64,000 bases of DNA from Motilimonas sp. E26 (GCF_021278025.1 NZ_JAIBHJ010000009.1:62001-126000); one strand, 5' to 3'; shown: positions 26,056 to 36,839, counted from the stretch's first letter. Numbers and translations: made by a program. The notes: generated from the letters alone by a model not told the origin.

Positions 26056-27024
26056 ATGAGCAAGTTGTTTGACGATAATTCTTTAACGATAGGTAATACT
26101 CCTTTAGTGCGTCTAAACCGTGTCACTAAAGGGAATGTTTACGCCAAAGTTGAAAGCCGTAACCCTAGCTTTACTGTTAAATGTCGTATTGGTGCCAACA
26201 TGATTTGGGACGCCGAGCAAAAAGGTAAGCTAAAAGCCGGTCAAGAGCTAATTGAGCCAACCAGTGGTAATACCGGTATTGCACTGGCATTTGTGGCGGC
26301 GTCGCGTGGTTACAAGCTAACCTTAACTATGCCTAGTTCAATGAGTTTAGAGCGTCGTAAGTTACTAAAAGCCTTGGGCGCAAACTTAGTGCTAACTGAA
26401 GCGGCAAAAGGCATGAAAGGCGCGATTGATAAAGCCAATGAAATCGCCGCTAGTGATCCTGAAAAATATGTGTTACTGCAGCAATTTGAAAACCCAGCAA
26501 ACCCAGCTATTCACACTATGACTACTGGCCCTGAAATTTGGGATGCCACCCAAGGTGAAGTGGATGTATTTGTTGCTGGTGTTGGTACCGGCGGAACCAT
26601 TACTGGCGTGAGTCGTTATATTAAACAACAACGTGGTAAGAATATTATCTCGGTTGCGGTTGAGCCGGAAGATTCACCGGTGATCAGTCAAACCTTAGCG
26701 GGTCAAGAAGTGAAGCCTGGACCGCATAAGATCCAAGGTATCGGCGCGGGCTTTATTCCTAAAAACTTAGACTTGCGCGTAATTGACCGTGTTGAAACGG
26801 TTGGCAATGATGAGTCTATTGAAATGGCGCGTCGCTTAATGAAAGAAGAGGGTATTTTAGCGGGTATTTCTTCTGGCGCGGCAGTGGTTGCTGCGGCGCG
26901 ATTAGCTGAACTTGAAGAGTTTAAAGATAAAGTGATAGTGGTTATTTTGCCAAGCTCGGGTGAGCGTTACCTAAGTAGTGCGTTGTTTGAAGGTATTTTT
27001 GATGAGCAAGATTTAGTGCAGTAA
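26056..27024 (+). CDS. cysK: Cysteine synthase A
   Basis: 322-aa PLP enzyme forming L-cysteine from O-acetylserine and sulfide. The PLP Lys is in [14 protein letters not shown], the substrate loop is [13 protein letters not shown], and the phosphate loop is [25 protein letters not shown] closes the site. Very close in layout to E. coli CysK. The start ATG follows AGGA by seven bases. Single-gene unit with its own terminator. Confidence 0.97.
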   Translation: MSKLFDDNSLTIGNTPLVRLNRVTKGNVYAKVESRNPSFTVKCRIGANMIWDAEQKGKLKAGQELIEPTSGNTGIALAFVAASRGYKLTLTMPSSMSLERRKLLKALGANLVLTEAAKGMKGAIDKANEIAASDPEKYVLLQQFENPANPAIHTMTTGPEIWDATQGEVDVFVAGVGTGGTITGVSRYIKQQRGKNIISVAVEPEDSPVISQTLAGQEVKPGPHKIQGIGAGFIPKNLDLRVIDRVETVGNDESIEMARRLMKEEGILAGISSGAAVVAAARLAELEEFKDKVIVVILPSSGERYLSSALFEGIFDEQDLVQ

Positions 27025-27050
27025 TTGCACTTTCTGCCTGTGCTAAAAAG

Positions 27051-27075
27051 CCGCATTAACGATGCGGTTTTTTTT
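27051..27075 (+). terminator. cysK terminator
   Basis: CCGCAT/ATGCGG stem with a TAACG loop followed by eight T residues, 25 bases past the stop codon. Confidence 0.9.
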
Positions 27076-27078
27076 AAT

Positions 27079-27140
27079 CTATACCCTTGCGTTTTATCCC
27101 TGAAAACGAAATGTGGCCGTAATGCATGCTTTTTCTGGCT
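27079..27140. repeat. Dispersed intergenic repeat, copy 2
   Basis: CTATACCCTTGCGTTTTATC, then CCTGAAAACGAAA and CCGTAATGCATGC, ending CTGGCT. It matches 24139-24203 in order and orientation with scattered changes. It directly follows the cysK terminator. Confidence 0.7.
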
Positions 27141-27158
27141 AAATAGGTCAGAGGGTGC

Positions 27159-27911
27159 TTAATCGTTTAGCTCAATATATTCTCGGCTTTGCTTAGACAG
27201 CTCTAAAGCGTGTTGCCAAGCGTGTATCGTTTTATCCAATGTTTGATGGTTGAACGCGATGTAAAGCTCAACTTCATAAAGGTCAATATTGGTTAAGTGG
27301 ATCTCGTCAGTGGGGGTGGCATTTTGAATCAATAAATCCCACAAGGTTTTGGGGCTACAGCTAATCAAAGTAACCCGTTTTTTCAATAGCTGGTTGATAG
27401 TGCTATTGGGTGTGTTGGTTAACTTTATGTGGTTAAAACCGAGTTTTTCGAGAGCGGCTTGCTCTGGATAGCCACGAGTGACAGCAATATGGATGTCTTT
27501 ATCCAGCAGGTTGATATCGTCATACTTATTTTGATCTGATTTGTGCTGACATAGTGAGACTCTATCTCGGGTTAATGGGCCTACCCACTTAAATAATGCT
27601 TCTCGTGCCGGCGTGCGTGCGGTTAGAAATAAGGCGCTGTTCGGCTCTCGTAACACCTTTTGGTAAGCTCTGGCCCAAGGTTTTATGCGTATGGTATCTG
27701 GTTGGCCTAATAATCGTTGCATTGTTCTCACTAAATCAACTGATTCTCCGAGTATTTCAAATTGATCATCAATCGCAAAGGGAGGGAAGTGTTCGGTATA
27801 AAAATCTATCTTAGGTGTTTGGTGTTCGGGTGGTAGGTTGGCATGGGCAAGTTGAAAGAATAAAATGGGTAGCATTAATATTACCCAACTTATCCTCGCG
27901 ATATACTTCAT
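27159..27911 (-). CDS. Periplasmic SBP_bac_3-like solute-binding protein
   Basis: 250-aa exported protein with a signal peptide (MKYIARISWVILMLPILFF...AHA) and the fold of family 3 solute-binding proteins. The opening KIDFYTEHFPPFAI and the region MQRLLGQPDTIRIKPWARA are typical of the orphan members found widely in Shewanella-like genomes, which are not next to ABC transporter genes. Here too no transporter is adjacent. The ligand is unknown. The chosen ATG follows AAGG; six further codons upstream are open. Confidence 0.78.
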   Translation of the reverse strand: MKYIARISWVILMLPILFFQLAHANLPPEHQTPKIDFYTEHFPPFAIDDQFEILGESVDLVRTMQRLLGQPDTIRIKPWARAYQKVLREPNSALFLTARTPAREALFKWVGPLTRDRVSLCQHKSDQNKYDDINLLDKDIHIAVTRGYPEQAALEKLGFNHIKLTNTPNSTINQLLKKRVTLISCSPKTLWDLLIQNATPTDEIHLTNIDLYEVELYIAFNHQTLDKTIHAWQHALELSKQSREYIELND

Positions 27912-28030
27912 TATCTTTACCCTTGCCAAACTACTTAAGGATAATAAAAGTATAAAAATACGCTTAAGTTAACAATCATTAATGTTAAAAAATGTGGCTA
28001 GGCAAGTTAATCAATATTAATTAAGCCTAA

Positions 28031-28066
28031 AAAAATAGCACGCAGCCCATTAATTGGGCTGCGTGC
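28031..28066 (-). terminator. pgi terminator
   Basis: GCACGCAGCCC/GGGCTGCGTGC stem with an ATTAATT loop. The plus-strand A-run before it becomes a T-run on the minus strand, right after the pgi stop codon. Confidence 0.88.
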
Positions 28067-28072
28067 AGTCGA

Positions 28073-29722
28073 TTAACGCCAAGCTTTAAAGCAGTTGATC
28101 AAACCATTGGTTGACGCGTCATGAGCGCTAACGCTTTCGTCATCTTGCAGCTCAGGTAAAATTTGGCTAGCTAGCTGCTTACCTAATTCAACCCCCCATT
28201 GATCGAAGCTGAACACATTCCAGATAATACCTTGGACAAAAATTTTGTGCTCGTACATGGCGATCAATTGACCGAGTACACTTGGGGTAATTTTTTTCAC
28301 CATGATTGAATTGGTTGGCTTGTTGCCCTCAAAGACCTTAAATGGCACTAAGTGTTTCACTTCTTCTAATGACTTTCCTGCGGCAAGAAATTCAGCTTCA
28401 ACCTGCGTTTGGCTTTTGCCAAAGGCAAGTGCTTCGGTTTGGGCAAAGAAGTTAGATAGCAATTTAACGTGGTGATCGCCTGCTGGGTTATGACTTTGTG
28501 CCGGGGCAATAAAATCACATGGGATTAACTTAGTGCCTTGGTGGATCAGTTGATAAAATGCATGCTGGCCGTTAGTGCCTGGCTCGCCCCAAATAATAGG
28601 ACCGGTTTGATAGTCAATTGGATTACCCTTACGGTCGCAGTTCTTACCGTTTGATTCCATGTTACCTTGTTGGAAATAAGCGGCAAAGCGATGCATGTAT
28701 TGATCGTAAGGCAAAATCGCTTCGGATTCGGCGCCGTAAAAGTTGTTATACCAAACACCAAGCAAAGCTAAAATAACCGGGATATTTTGCTCGAAATCGG
28801 CATTTAAGAAATGCTGATCCATTTCATGAGCACCGTCCAGCAGTTGCTCGAAGTTATCGTAGCCAATGGTTAGTGCAATGGATAAACCAATGGCTGACCA
28901 AAGTGAATAACGACCGCCAACCCAATCCCAAAATTCAAACATATTGTCGATATCAATGCCGAACTCTGCGACTGATTTGGCATTGGTTGAAAGCGCAGCA
29001 AAGTGCTTAGCGACAAACTCTGGCTGTTTCGCCGCTGCTAAAAACCAGTCGCGCGCAGTGTGGGCGTTCGTCATGGTTTCTTGGGTAGTAAAGGTTTTTG
29101 ATGCAATCAAAAACAGAGTGGTTTCTGGGTTTACTTTTTTCAACGTTTCGGTGATATGAGTGCCGTCAACGTTAGACACAAAATGCGCGTTAATGCCTTC
29201 TACTTTGTAAGCGTTTAGGGCTTCGGTGACCATGTAAGGACCTAAATCAGAACCGCCGATGCCTATGTTGACGATATCGGTAATACGCTTTCCGGTGTAA
29301 CCAAGCCATTCACCTGAGTGAACTTTTGCGCAGAATGCTTGCATCTTAGCGAGCACGGCATTGATCTCTGGCATCACATTGTTGCCGTCTACTTTTATTT
29401 CACTGTTACTGCGATTACGTAAAGCCACGTGTAAAACTGCGCGGTTTTCTGTTTGGTTAATCTTGTCGCCATTAAACATGGCGTGAATTGCGCTTTTTAA
29501 ATCAACTTCATGTGCTAGTTCGGTTAGTAACGCTAGAGTTTCCGAAGTGACTAAATTTTTAGAGTAATCCAGCAGTAATTCGTCATTGAGTTGACAAGAT
29601 AGCTGCTTAAATCGATCGGGATTTTGGGCGAACTCTTGTGCCAACGTAATGTTATTTTGTGCAAAGTGGGCCTGCAGCTTTTGCCAAGCTTGTGTTTCAG
29701 TTGGATTAACAGTGTTAAGCAT
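28073..29722 (-). CDS. pgi: Glucose-6-phosphate isomerase
   Basis: 549-aa glycolytic enzyme interconverting glucose-6-P and fructose-6-P. Conserved signatures are visible: [30 protein letters not shown], and [18 protein letters not shown] with the catalytic Glu and His. Length is the same as E. coli Pgi. Single gene divergent from aqpZ. The 380 bases between them showed no recognised element beyond the expected promoters. Confidence 0.97.
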   Translation of the reverse strand: MLNTVNPTETQAWQKLQAHFAQNNITLAQEFAQNPDRFKQLSCQLNDELLLDYSKNLVTSETLALLTELAHEVDLKSAIHAMFNGDKINQTENRAVLHVALRNRSNSEIKVDGNNVMPEINAVLAKMQAFCAKVHSGEWLGYTGKRITDIVNIGIGGSDLGPYMVTEALNAYKVEGINAHFVSNVDGTHITETLKKVNPETTLFLIASKTFTTQETMTNAHTARDWFLAAAKQPEFVAKHFAALSTNAKSVAEFGIDIDNMFEFWDWVGGRYSLWSAIGLSIALTIGYDNFEQLLDGAHEMDQHFLNADFEQNIPVILALLGVWYNNFYGAESEAILPYDQYMHRFAAYFQQGNMESNGKNCDRKGNPIDYQTGPIIWGEPGTNGQHAFYQLIHQGTKLIPCDFIAPAQSHNPAGDHHVKLLSNFFAQTEALAFGKSQTQVEAEFLAAGKSLEEVKHLVPFKVFEGNKPTNSIMVKKITPSVLGQLIAMYEHKIFVQGIIWNVFSFDQWGVELGKQLASQILPELQDDESVSAHDASTNGLINCFKAWR

Positions 29723-30105
29723 AAAGTGGTTACCTGAATGATAAGGAAAATAACGAAATAATAGTCACTTATATGAAGTATATTTTGAAATTGTGACAAA
29801 AAAGTAAAAAGCTTGTCTCGGCCCAAGCGCAACTAAAGAGCAATCGGCACTATTTTGCAGGTGTGAGAATATAAAACTTTGATCAGCTTCACGTTACGGT
29901 TTTTTGTGTCACTAAGTATATGATTTTAATTGCTTGCCTTTTGTAACAAAGGGTTTCAAAAGTGCGCAAAAGTGTAACGTTATCGGTTTAGTCTGGGGCG
30001 TTGCGTTAACATATTGGATTTTCTGCTTGTCTAGTAAATAAAATGTGAATGTTTTATGAGTTGCTCTAAGTTTGGGCAATATAACATTTCTTAAAGGGTT
30101 GAAAA

Positions 30106-30793
30106 ATGGATCTTTCTAAAAAAATGGCGGCCGAGTTTATCGGTACGTTTTGGTTGGTTTTAGGTGGTTGTGGTAGTGCAGTGTTAGCCGCGGCATTTCC
30201 GGAAGTTGGTATTGGTCTATTAGGTGTGTCGTTAGCCTTTGGTTTAACCGTTCTCACCATGGCGTTTGCCATAGGTCATATTTCGGGTTGCCATTTAAAC
30301 CCTGCCGTCTCATTCGGCTTATGGGCGGGTGGCGAAAGAGCTAGGCCCTTATATTGCGGCTCAAGTGGCGGGAGCAATTGCTGGTGCTGCAGTGTTATAT
30401 GTGATTGCGAGTGGTCAAGCCGGCTTTGATTTAAGTGCGGGCTTTGCCTCTAATGGTTATGGTGAGCATTCGCCCGGTGGTTACACTTTAACTGCGGCTT
30501 TGGTTACTGAAGTGGTGATGACTTTTGGCTTCCTCATTGTGATTTTGGGTGCGACTCATAAGTTAGCGCCTGCTGGTTTTGCTGGTATTCCTATTGGTCT
30601 AGCGCTAACGTTGATCCACTTAGTGAGTATTCCGGTAACGAATACTTCGGTAAACCCTGCTCGTAGTACAGGCCCGGCATTGTTTGTTGGTGATTGGGCG
30701 GTTTCACAGCTTTGGCTGTTCTGGGTGGCTCCTATTGCTGGTGCGATCTTAGCAGGTATTGTGTATCGTTGGTTAGCACCGAATAAAGACTAA
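30106..30793 (+). pseudogene. aqpZ: Aquaporin Z, frameshifted
   Basis: Water channel of the MIP family, split in two frames. The first frame gives helices 1-2 and the first NPA loop ([16 protein letters not shown]), then goes out of frame. The second frame resumes at [15 protein letters not shown] and carries the second NPA ([12 protein letters not shown]) to the normal end. Between them AqpZ proteins normally read GGRF-x-AKE, so about 11 bases seem deleted near 30331-30340. As written it cannot give a full channel. A deletion of this size is less likely to be a sequencing slip than a single-base change. Confidence 0.85.
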
Positions 30794-30830
30794 ACAACCC
30801 TTAACTAGCGTTCTTGAATCAACGAGGCCG

Positions 30831-31511
30831 CTAGTTTTTCTCTATCTTGTACGGCTTTTCTTTATTAATCACGATCAGATGATTACGCATGTTCTCAACC
30901 TTAATTACTTGCGGTGTTTGCTTAAATTGTTGGGTCACGAGCAAGATCACTGCGTCAAGCTCATCTTGCTGCCTTGGTAGTAAATTAATTATTAAGGTAT
31001 CGCTAAACTTGCTAGCACAGGCTTGATAAAATGCAGGATCAAAGAGAAATGCAGGACTGCCAAAATCGCTAAATAAATCGCAGAGCATGACATCAGCAGG
31101 GGCCAGTTCAGTGATAGCGGCACAGGCATCAGCGGCTAAGACTTTTACCTGACATTGGCTTGGGTTGAAATAGTCATTAAACCAATCAATCACTTGCTGG
31201 CTTTGTTCAATACAAGTGTATTTTAGGTCTGGTTGCCTGTCACATAGATAGCGGATCAAGCTACCACCGCCTAAGCCTAGCTCAATAATAGACTCAAAGT
31301 GGTGGGGTAAATGCGGCAACAAAGCATGATGATAGCCAAGCATCAGTTTACTTGGCTCGGTCTTGCTCATAATACTTTGTACGACGGTATCAAGGGTTAG
31401 CCACAAGTAGTCATGGTCTTCAAATAATACCCATTGCTTATCATCTTGATGTACTAAATGGCGCACTTGGGCTTGGCTGAGACGGTTGATTAGCTCGTAA
31501 TCGGATAGCAA
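30831..31511 (-). CDS. Spermidine-synthase-like methyltransferase-fold protein
   Basis: 226-aa cytosolic protein with a Rossmann fold of the SpeE type: nucleotide motif IIELGLGGGSLIRYL, acidic residue in YTCIEQSQ, and ADVMLCDLFSD where polyamine synthases keep the catalytic Asp. It lacks the full N-terminal domain of SpeE and is short, so polyamine synthesis is not assured. The TTG start follows AAGGAG at six bases, and this decides the start. Confidence 0.72.
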   Translation of the reverse strand: MLSDYELINRLSQAQVRHLVHQDDKQWVLFEDHDYLWLTLDTVVQSIMSKTEPSKLMLGYHHALLPHLPHHFESIIELGLGGGSLIRYLCDRQPDLKYTCIEQSQQVIDWFNDYFNPSQCQVKVLAADACAAITELAPADVMLCDLFSDFGSPAFLFDPAFYQACASKFSDTLIINLLPRQQDELDAVILLVTQQFKQTPQVIKVENMRNHLIVINKEKPYKIEKN

Positions 31512-31687
31512 GAGTGGCTCCTTATGCCAAGTGGCGAGATTATTGTTTTATAACTTATTGTTTATAAAGTTTAATTATTAATGTGGTAGGCAGAATATGC
31601 AATGCTAAAAACTAGCTAATTGAGCGGATATTGAATATTGCTGAAAGACTAGGCAATATAAGAAGCATTAGTCACAGGAGATATTAC

Positions 31688-32638
31688 TTGTATCATATTT
31701 TTGAGCCTACTACCAAAACGGAACTCGATGAATATTTTCATTTCCGTTGGTCGATCTTAAACGCACCTTTACAGTTGCCAATGGGCTCTGAAAAAGATGG
31801 TTATGATCCCCATGCCTTGCATCGGATGATCCGAGATCGTGACGGTAAACCGCTGGCGGTTGGGCGGGTATATGTTACTGATTCCGATGAAGCGCAAATT
31901 CGTTACATGGCTGTAGAGCCTTCTTATCGCGGTAAAGGGATTGGAGCTTTGTTGTTAAAAGCTCTGGAACAAGCTGCGCGTGATGAAGGAGCAAAGCGCA
32001 TTGTGTTGCTGTCTCGAATCAAAGCGATCTCTTTTTTTGAAAAGTTTGGCTATGTTGCTGCGCAACGTGAACCCCATCGTATGGAAGGTACGCAACTACT
32101 GCAAATGATTAAGCAGCTCGCCCCTGCGAAAAGTTTGCTGCGGGTGCCTGAATTATGCTTAGCATTAGAGCGGGTTTGGGCTGAGCAAATTCCCATTAGT
32201 GAAAAAATGGGTATTACTGTTTACCAATACACGGGCGAGCGCTTTGAAACTCGCGCCAGTTTACATGCCAATGTGAATACTAAACATGCCATGTTTGCTG
32301 GTAGTATTTATAGTCAAGCTACCTTAACCGCGTGGGGTTTGTGTTGGTTAAAAATGAAAGAGCAAGGTTTTGATGGTGAGATAGTGGTTGCTAAGGCTGA
32401 AATTGCTTATCGCCAACCTGTTACTGAACTGCCTAGAGCGGTGATCTTAAAAGATCATATTGATGGCAGTTTTGCAGGCCTAAAAAAAGGCTGTAAGGTC
32501 AAAGTCAAAATGACGGTGAGTATTATTAGCGGTGAGCAAAATGCAGCAGACTTTGAAGGCCTGTTCATTATTTTACCGAGAGAGTCCCAGTCGGAGCCGC
32601 CTCCTTTAACTGATATCTATTCAGTGGCCAATGAGTAA
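31688..32638 (+). CDS. yiiD: YiiD-like GNAT acetyltransferase/hotdog fusion
   Basis: 316-aa two-domain protein. Residues 1-145: GNAT domain with acetyl-CoA loop EPSYRGKGIGALLLKAL. Residues 165-316: YiiD_C hotdog domain (EKMGITVYQYTGERF, then HAMFAGSIYSQATLTAWG). The E. coli relative (YiiD, also called FabY) has been linked to malonyl-ACP decarboxylation in fatty-acid initiation; I recall this and cannot check it here. The TTG start sits seven bases after AGGAG and aligns with the internal Met of the E. coli protein (MYHLRVPQ). A TTG 19 codons earlier is in frame but lacks such a site. Confidence 0.85.
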   Translation: MYHIFEPTTKTELDEYFHFRWSILNAPLQLPMGSEKDGYDPHALHRMIRDRDGKPLAVGRVYVTDSDEAQIRYMAVEPSYRGKGIGALLLKALEQAARDEGAKRIVLLSRIKAISFFEKFGYVAAQREPHRMEGTQLLQMIKQLAPAKSLLRVPELCLALERVWAEQIPISEKMGITVYQYTGERFETRASLHANVNTKHAMFAGSIYSQATLTAWGLCWLKMKEQGFDGEIVVAKAEIAYRQPVTELPRAVILKDHIDGSFAGLKKGCKVKVKMTVSIISGEQNAADFEGLFIILPRESQSEPPPLTDIYSVANE

Positions 32639-32656
32639 TTGATAGCTACACAGACC

Positions 32657-34378
32657 TTAATCTAACCTAATCACCCGTTTTTCGGGGGCTTTATCCATTA
32701 TTTTACCTTCCACATTGACCGGCGTGCTGGGGATTAACCGTTGTAGCATGTCGGGATTCAGGTAATCTTCGTTTAGCTTGCCTTTAATTCTTATCTTATC
32801 GGCTTTCATGCCCTGATATAGCGCTTCGTTGACGATTAGTTCAAAGCTTGCCTGTTGCGACCATTGCGGTGGTATGGTTAATAAATGGCGTTGCTTGATC
32901 AATTGCGCTTGCTCTAAGCGCAGACTGATCCCCCGAATAGAGAGGGGCAGTTCATCAGCGTAAGAAAGCAGATTTAAATTAAATAAATCGAGTTTGTCGA
33001 TGACTAAGCTGTTGATTGGTAGCAAAAGATCTTTCGGCTCAGCCAGCTCTTCATTCTTTGTGGCTAACCATTCAGGTTGGATCCCGATATCTAGGTCGCG
33101 AGCAGTGAGGTGGTTGATATGAAGATCGGGGTAGCGCTGTAGGCTAATATCAAACAACGCAGAAAAGTGGCCATCAAAGCTATTCCCTTGGACCTGATAA
33201 AACTCCCACTTGCCACCTTTTACTCGACTTTTAAGGGTTAAGTCGGTAATGCTGGTTCCCGCGTAGTAGAACTCACGCATATTGAGGTTAAACTGGCTAT
33301 TAAGTTGATCCACTTGGCTTAAATCGAGCCATTGGCCAGTGCTTAAAATGGGTAAATTTTTCAAGTTGAGATTGAGCTTATTAAAGGTCAGCGGGAGTTG
33401 TTTGTCGTAGCTAGTAAAACTAATCTCGCTTAATGCCAGTTGCTCAATCAAGATGCTGTCGAATAAAGGGGATTCGACGGGCTGGTTTACTTTTTGGTCT
33501 GATTCTGTGTTGGCTGTCAGCTGCGGTGCATTGGCTTGAAAGTTTTGTAGCCAGCTTTCGCTGTATTCTAAGTTTAAATCGCTCAGCGAAAATTGTTTCA
33601 CCTTGAGTGCCAAAGGTGGCGTAACATTCATAGCTAGCTCACCCACTAACTTACCTTTCAAATGATTCGCACTAAATTGGTCAATTTCTAGCTGTTGGTT
33701 TTGCAGTTGGGCCGAGACAAAAACATTGTTCACTGCAAAGGCGTTGATCGCGATCTGGTTAATTGCTAATTCTAGATCAACAGCCCCTTTGCTGGTGAGA
33801 AGTTGGTGATCTTGAACTAATTGCCATTGATTCAAGTGCATTGTCAGATCGTGTAGTGTCACCGCAGGGCTTTGTCTCAAAGACACCGCTAAATCGAGAT
33901 GATTTATACTAAATTGTTTTATTTGTAATGAGGCAATAGGTAATGGTTCAACGTTACTTGGCTCATTCGCGCTAGTAGGCTTAGGGTTACCGCTTTGCAA
34001 ATGCTGTAGTAAGTTGTCGCTAATGGATAATGTTGGTCGTTCTAAAATCACTTGTTCAATAACTAGCTCACGGCTAAACCAACCTGAGCTACTCAACTGC
34101 AACCAAATTTGTTCAATTTCAGCGACGGGGTGTTCAGCTGGGGTGTGCTGTGGCAATGTGAGTTTGATGTTATTAAGGGTAAGTTGAGTCGGCTTGGAGA
34201 TATTCCATTGAATATCTTGTATATCCAGCTCAAAACCTAAGTTGGTTAGTGCCCACTGCTTAATGTCAGCGCGGTAATCATTGGCATTAAACATCAATGC
34301 GGCAAGGCTAATAATCACTAATAGTAGCAGTAATAGACCAGCAACAATACGCACCATTAAGCGTGCTGTGGGGTTCAT
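32657..34378 (-). CDS. AsmA-family envelope protein
   Basis: 573-aa protein anchored by an N-terminal membrane helix (about residues 8-28) with a long periplasmic beta-rich body. The opening (FNANDYRADIKQWALTNLGFELDIQDIQW) is the AsmA signature, and repeated short strands such as LSISDNLLQHLQ and LQIKQFSINHLDL fit the family's beta-taco architecture, thought to bridge membranes for phospholipid transport. Shorter than E. coli AsmA (about 617 aa) but with a complete start. Sits between recG and yiiD, convergent with the latter. Confidence 0.88.
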   Translation of the reverse strand: MNPTARLMVRIVAGLLLLLLVIISLAALMFNANDYRADIKQWALTNLGFELDIQDIQWNISKPTQLTLNNIKLTLPQHTPAEHPVAEIEQIWLQLSSSGWFSRELVIEQVILERPTLSISDNLLQHLQSGNPKPTSANEPSNVEPLPIASLQIKQFSINHLDLAVSLRQSPAVTLHDLTMHLNQWQLVQDHQLLTSKGAVDLELAINQIAINAFAVNNVFVSAQLQNQQLEIDQFSANHLKGKLVGELAMNVTPPLALKVKQFSLSDLNLEYSESWLQNFQANAPQLTANTESDQKVNQPVESPLFDSILIEQLALSEISFTSYDKQLPLTFNKLNLNLKNLPILSTGQWLDLSQVDQLNSQFNLNMREFYYAGTSITDLTLKSRVKGGKWEFYQVQGNSFDGHFSALFDISLQRYPDLHINHLTARDLDIGIQPEWLATKNEELAEPKDLLLPINSLVIDKLDLFNLNLLSYADELPLSIRGISLRLEQAQLIKQRHLLTIPPQWSQQASFELIVNEALYQGMKADKIRIKGKLNEDYLNPDMLQRLIPSTPVNVEGKIMDKAPEKRVIRLD

Positions 34379-34482
34379 GATAGTGATTTCCTTATCTCGC
34401 TCTGCGATGAAACTAAATAATACTGAATAAACATTACCTTGTCGTGATTATGCTGCCACGGTGCGGCGCAGCTAACAATTTT

Positions 34483-36555
34483 TTAAGCATGGGAATAAAT
34501 TTCTTTCTGTCCCAGCCAGCGTTTGACTATTTTATCAACAGTTTCTGGATATTGCTGCATAACATGCTGAGCTAATTGTTGCACTTGTGGAATTAAACGC
34601 TGATCGCGACTTAAGTCTGCAATGCGCAAGTCTGCTAAGCCAGTTTGCTTACTGCCGAGTAATTCACCAGGGCCACGGATTTCTAAATCTTTTTGCGCAA
34701 TGTAAAAGCCGTCAGTGGACTCTCTTAATACCCCTAGTCGTTTGCTTGCAGTGACCGATAATGGATTATGATATAGCAGTACACAGTGGCTGGCAGTGGC
34801 ACCACGACCGACGCGGCCTCTTAACTGGTGTAATTGCGCTAGTCCAAGACGTTCTGGATTTTCTATGATCATCAAACTGGCATTGGGCACATCTACACCG
34901 ACCTCAATGACTGTTGTGGCAACCAACAGGTCGAGCTCTGCTGCCTTAAAAGCATCCATTACGTACTGTTTTTCGGCAGGCTTCATACGGCCGTGCACCA
35001 GACCAATACGCAATTGTGGCAGCATCAGTTGCAAATCATTGGCGGTGACTTCAGCCGCTTGGCATTCAAGGGCTTCCGACTCCTCAATTAAGGTACACAC
35101 CCAATATGCTTGACGTTGCTCGTTCTCACAGGCTTGACGTACGCGCTCGATCACTTGCTCGCGCCGCGTATCGGGGATCGCCACGGTGGACACAGGCGTT
35201 CTTCCAGGCGGTAATTCATCGATGATAGAGGTATCTAAGTCGGCGTAAGCGGTCATCGCTAAGGTTCGGGGGATGGGAGTAGCAGTCATGATCAATTGAT
35301 GAGGGGCATAAGGACCAAAGGTGCCTTTTTCACGCAGTGCTAAGCGTTGATGTACGCCAAAACGGTGTTGTTCATCAATGATCATTAAGGCTAAATTAAA
35401 GAATTCAACTTCAGCTTGAAACAGTGCGTGAGTGCCCACTATCATTTTACTTTCGCCATTAGCAAAGGCAGCAAGTTGCTGTTCGCGCTGTTTACCTTTT
35501 ACTTTTCCTGCTAACCAACCGACTTGTATACCTAATGGCTCAAGCCATTGGCTGAACACTTTGGCATGTTGTTCGGCCAATAATTCGGTGGGGGCCATTA
35601 AGGCGACTTGATAGCCCGATTCAATCACTTGTAATGCCGCCAGAGCTGCGACCAAGGTTTTGCCTGAGCCAACGTCACCTTGCACCAAGCGCATCATCGG
35701 TACGCTTTTATGTAAATCTTGGCTGATCTCATTGACCACGCGTTGTTGTGCGTGAGTGGGTGAAAAGGGTAATTGCGCCAATAGTTGAGCCACAATAGGC
35801 CCAGCTTGTTGAATAGACGCCGCTTGATTTTGGCTGGACTTTTGTCGCAGTAGGAGCATGCTGAGGTTATGGGCCAATAACTCCTCGATGATAAGGCGTT
35901 GTTGTGCTGGGTGCTCTCCGGCATCCATCAAGTCTTGATCGGCATCGGCCGGAGGTTGATGCAGGTAAATTAAAGCCTCCTGCAAAGAAAAAGCATAGTG
36001 ATTGAGCTGAGCAGGCAGTACTTCGTCTATATTATGCTGCTTTAATAGTTCAACGGCTTGATGAGTAAGACTACGAAAGGTGTTTTGCTTGAGTCCTTCT
36101 GTTGTGGGATAAACGGGAGTGAGCGCCTCTTCACATTCAAGTTGTTCGGGATCATTTAATACTTGATATTCAGGGTGGGTGATCTCATAACCAAACTTGC
36201 CGCGACGAAACTCGCCATAGCAACGCAGCCACTTTCCTTCGCTAAGTGCATTCTTTTGGCCTGCGTTGAAGTGAAAAAAGCGCAGTGTCACACTGCCAGT
36301 ACCGTCACTAATTTTACAGGTTAGGATGCGGCGATTACCAAAGCTGACTTGAGTGCTTTTTATCTCGCCTAAAATGGCGCCATGTAAGCCTGGTAGCATA
36401 TCTTGAATAGCAAAAATTCGAGTGCGATCTTCGTAACGTAGCGGTAAGTGAAAGAGCATATCTTGAACATTAGCTAGCCCCAACTTAGTGAGTTTTTCAG
36501 CAAGTTTGCTGCCGACACCTTTTAATGTCGTGAGAGGTAACTTTTCTAGTTTCAC
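34483..36555 (-). CDS. recG: ATP-dependent DNA helicase RecG
   Basis: 690-aa branch-migration helicase that remodels stalled forks. The N-terminal wedge/OB domain (LTTLKGVGSKLAEKLTKLG, later GEIKSTQVSFGNRRILTCKI) precedes the motor: Walker A RLVQGDVGSGKTLVAAL, DEQH box IIDEQHRFGVHQR, motif III MTATPIPRTLAMTAY, and QLHQLRGRVGRG in the C-terminal lobe. Complete. On the same strand as the distant trmH-spoT-rpoZ-gmk block, from which it is separated by a 5.5-kb stretch. Confidence 0.97.
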   Translation of the reverse strand: MKLEKLPLTTLKGVGSKLAEKLTKLGLANVQDMLFHLPLRYEDRTRIFAIQDMLPGLHGAILGEIKSTQVSFGNRRILTCKISDGTGSVTLRFFHFNAGQKNALSEGKWLRCYGEFRRGKFGYEITHPEYQVLNDPEQLECEEALTPVYPTTEGLKQNTFRSLTHQAVELLKQHNIDEVLPAQLNHYAFSLQEALIYLHQPPADADQDLMDAGEHPAQQRLIIEELLAHNLSMLLLRQKSSQNQAASIQQAGPIVAQLLAQLPFSPTHAQQRVVNEISQDLHKSVPMMRLVQGDVGSGKTLVAALAALQVIESGYQVALMAPTELLAEQHAKVFSQWLEPLGIQVGWLAGKVKGKQREQQLAAFANGESKMIVGTHALFQAEVEFFNLALMIIDEQHRFGVHQRLALREKGTFGPYAPHQLIMTATPIPRTLAMTAYADLDTSIIDELPPGRTPVSTVAIPDTRREQVIERVRQACENEQRQAYWVCTLIEESEALECQAAEVTANDLQLMLPQLRIGLVHGRMKPAEKQYVMDAFKAAELDLLVATTVIEVGVDVPNASLMIIENPERLGLAQLHQLRGRVGRGATASHCVLLYHNPLSVTASKRLGVLRESTDGFYIAQKDLEIRGPGELLGSKQTGLADLRIADLSRDQRLIPQVQQLAQHVMQQYPETVDKIVKRWLGQKEIYSHA

Positions 36556-36839
36556 CGTCTGCGTTCCAAATACCTGTAAATATAAACAGATAATACAAGA
36601 ACATCCGCTCTAACGTTATTAAAATGCATAAAAACAACAAAGATAGCGCTATCATTTTATAGGAGGCTTATCATTCATAAGTTTAAATAGGTGTTGATAG
36701 CGTTATCTTTTTCGCTTTATATAGATTATTTGTTCTTATTAATTATTTGTTTTTAAATGGTTATTTTTGTTTTTTTAAGAAATTGACGTGATTGGCTTTT
36801 CGGTTAACGTAATTGCAGCATAAAGCCATAGACGAATTT

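Noticed and set aside
27079-27140. Riboswitch downstream of cysK
   Set aside because: It is a copy of a dispersed repeat found in another gap, lying after the terminator.
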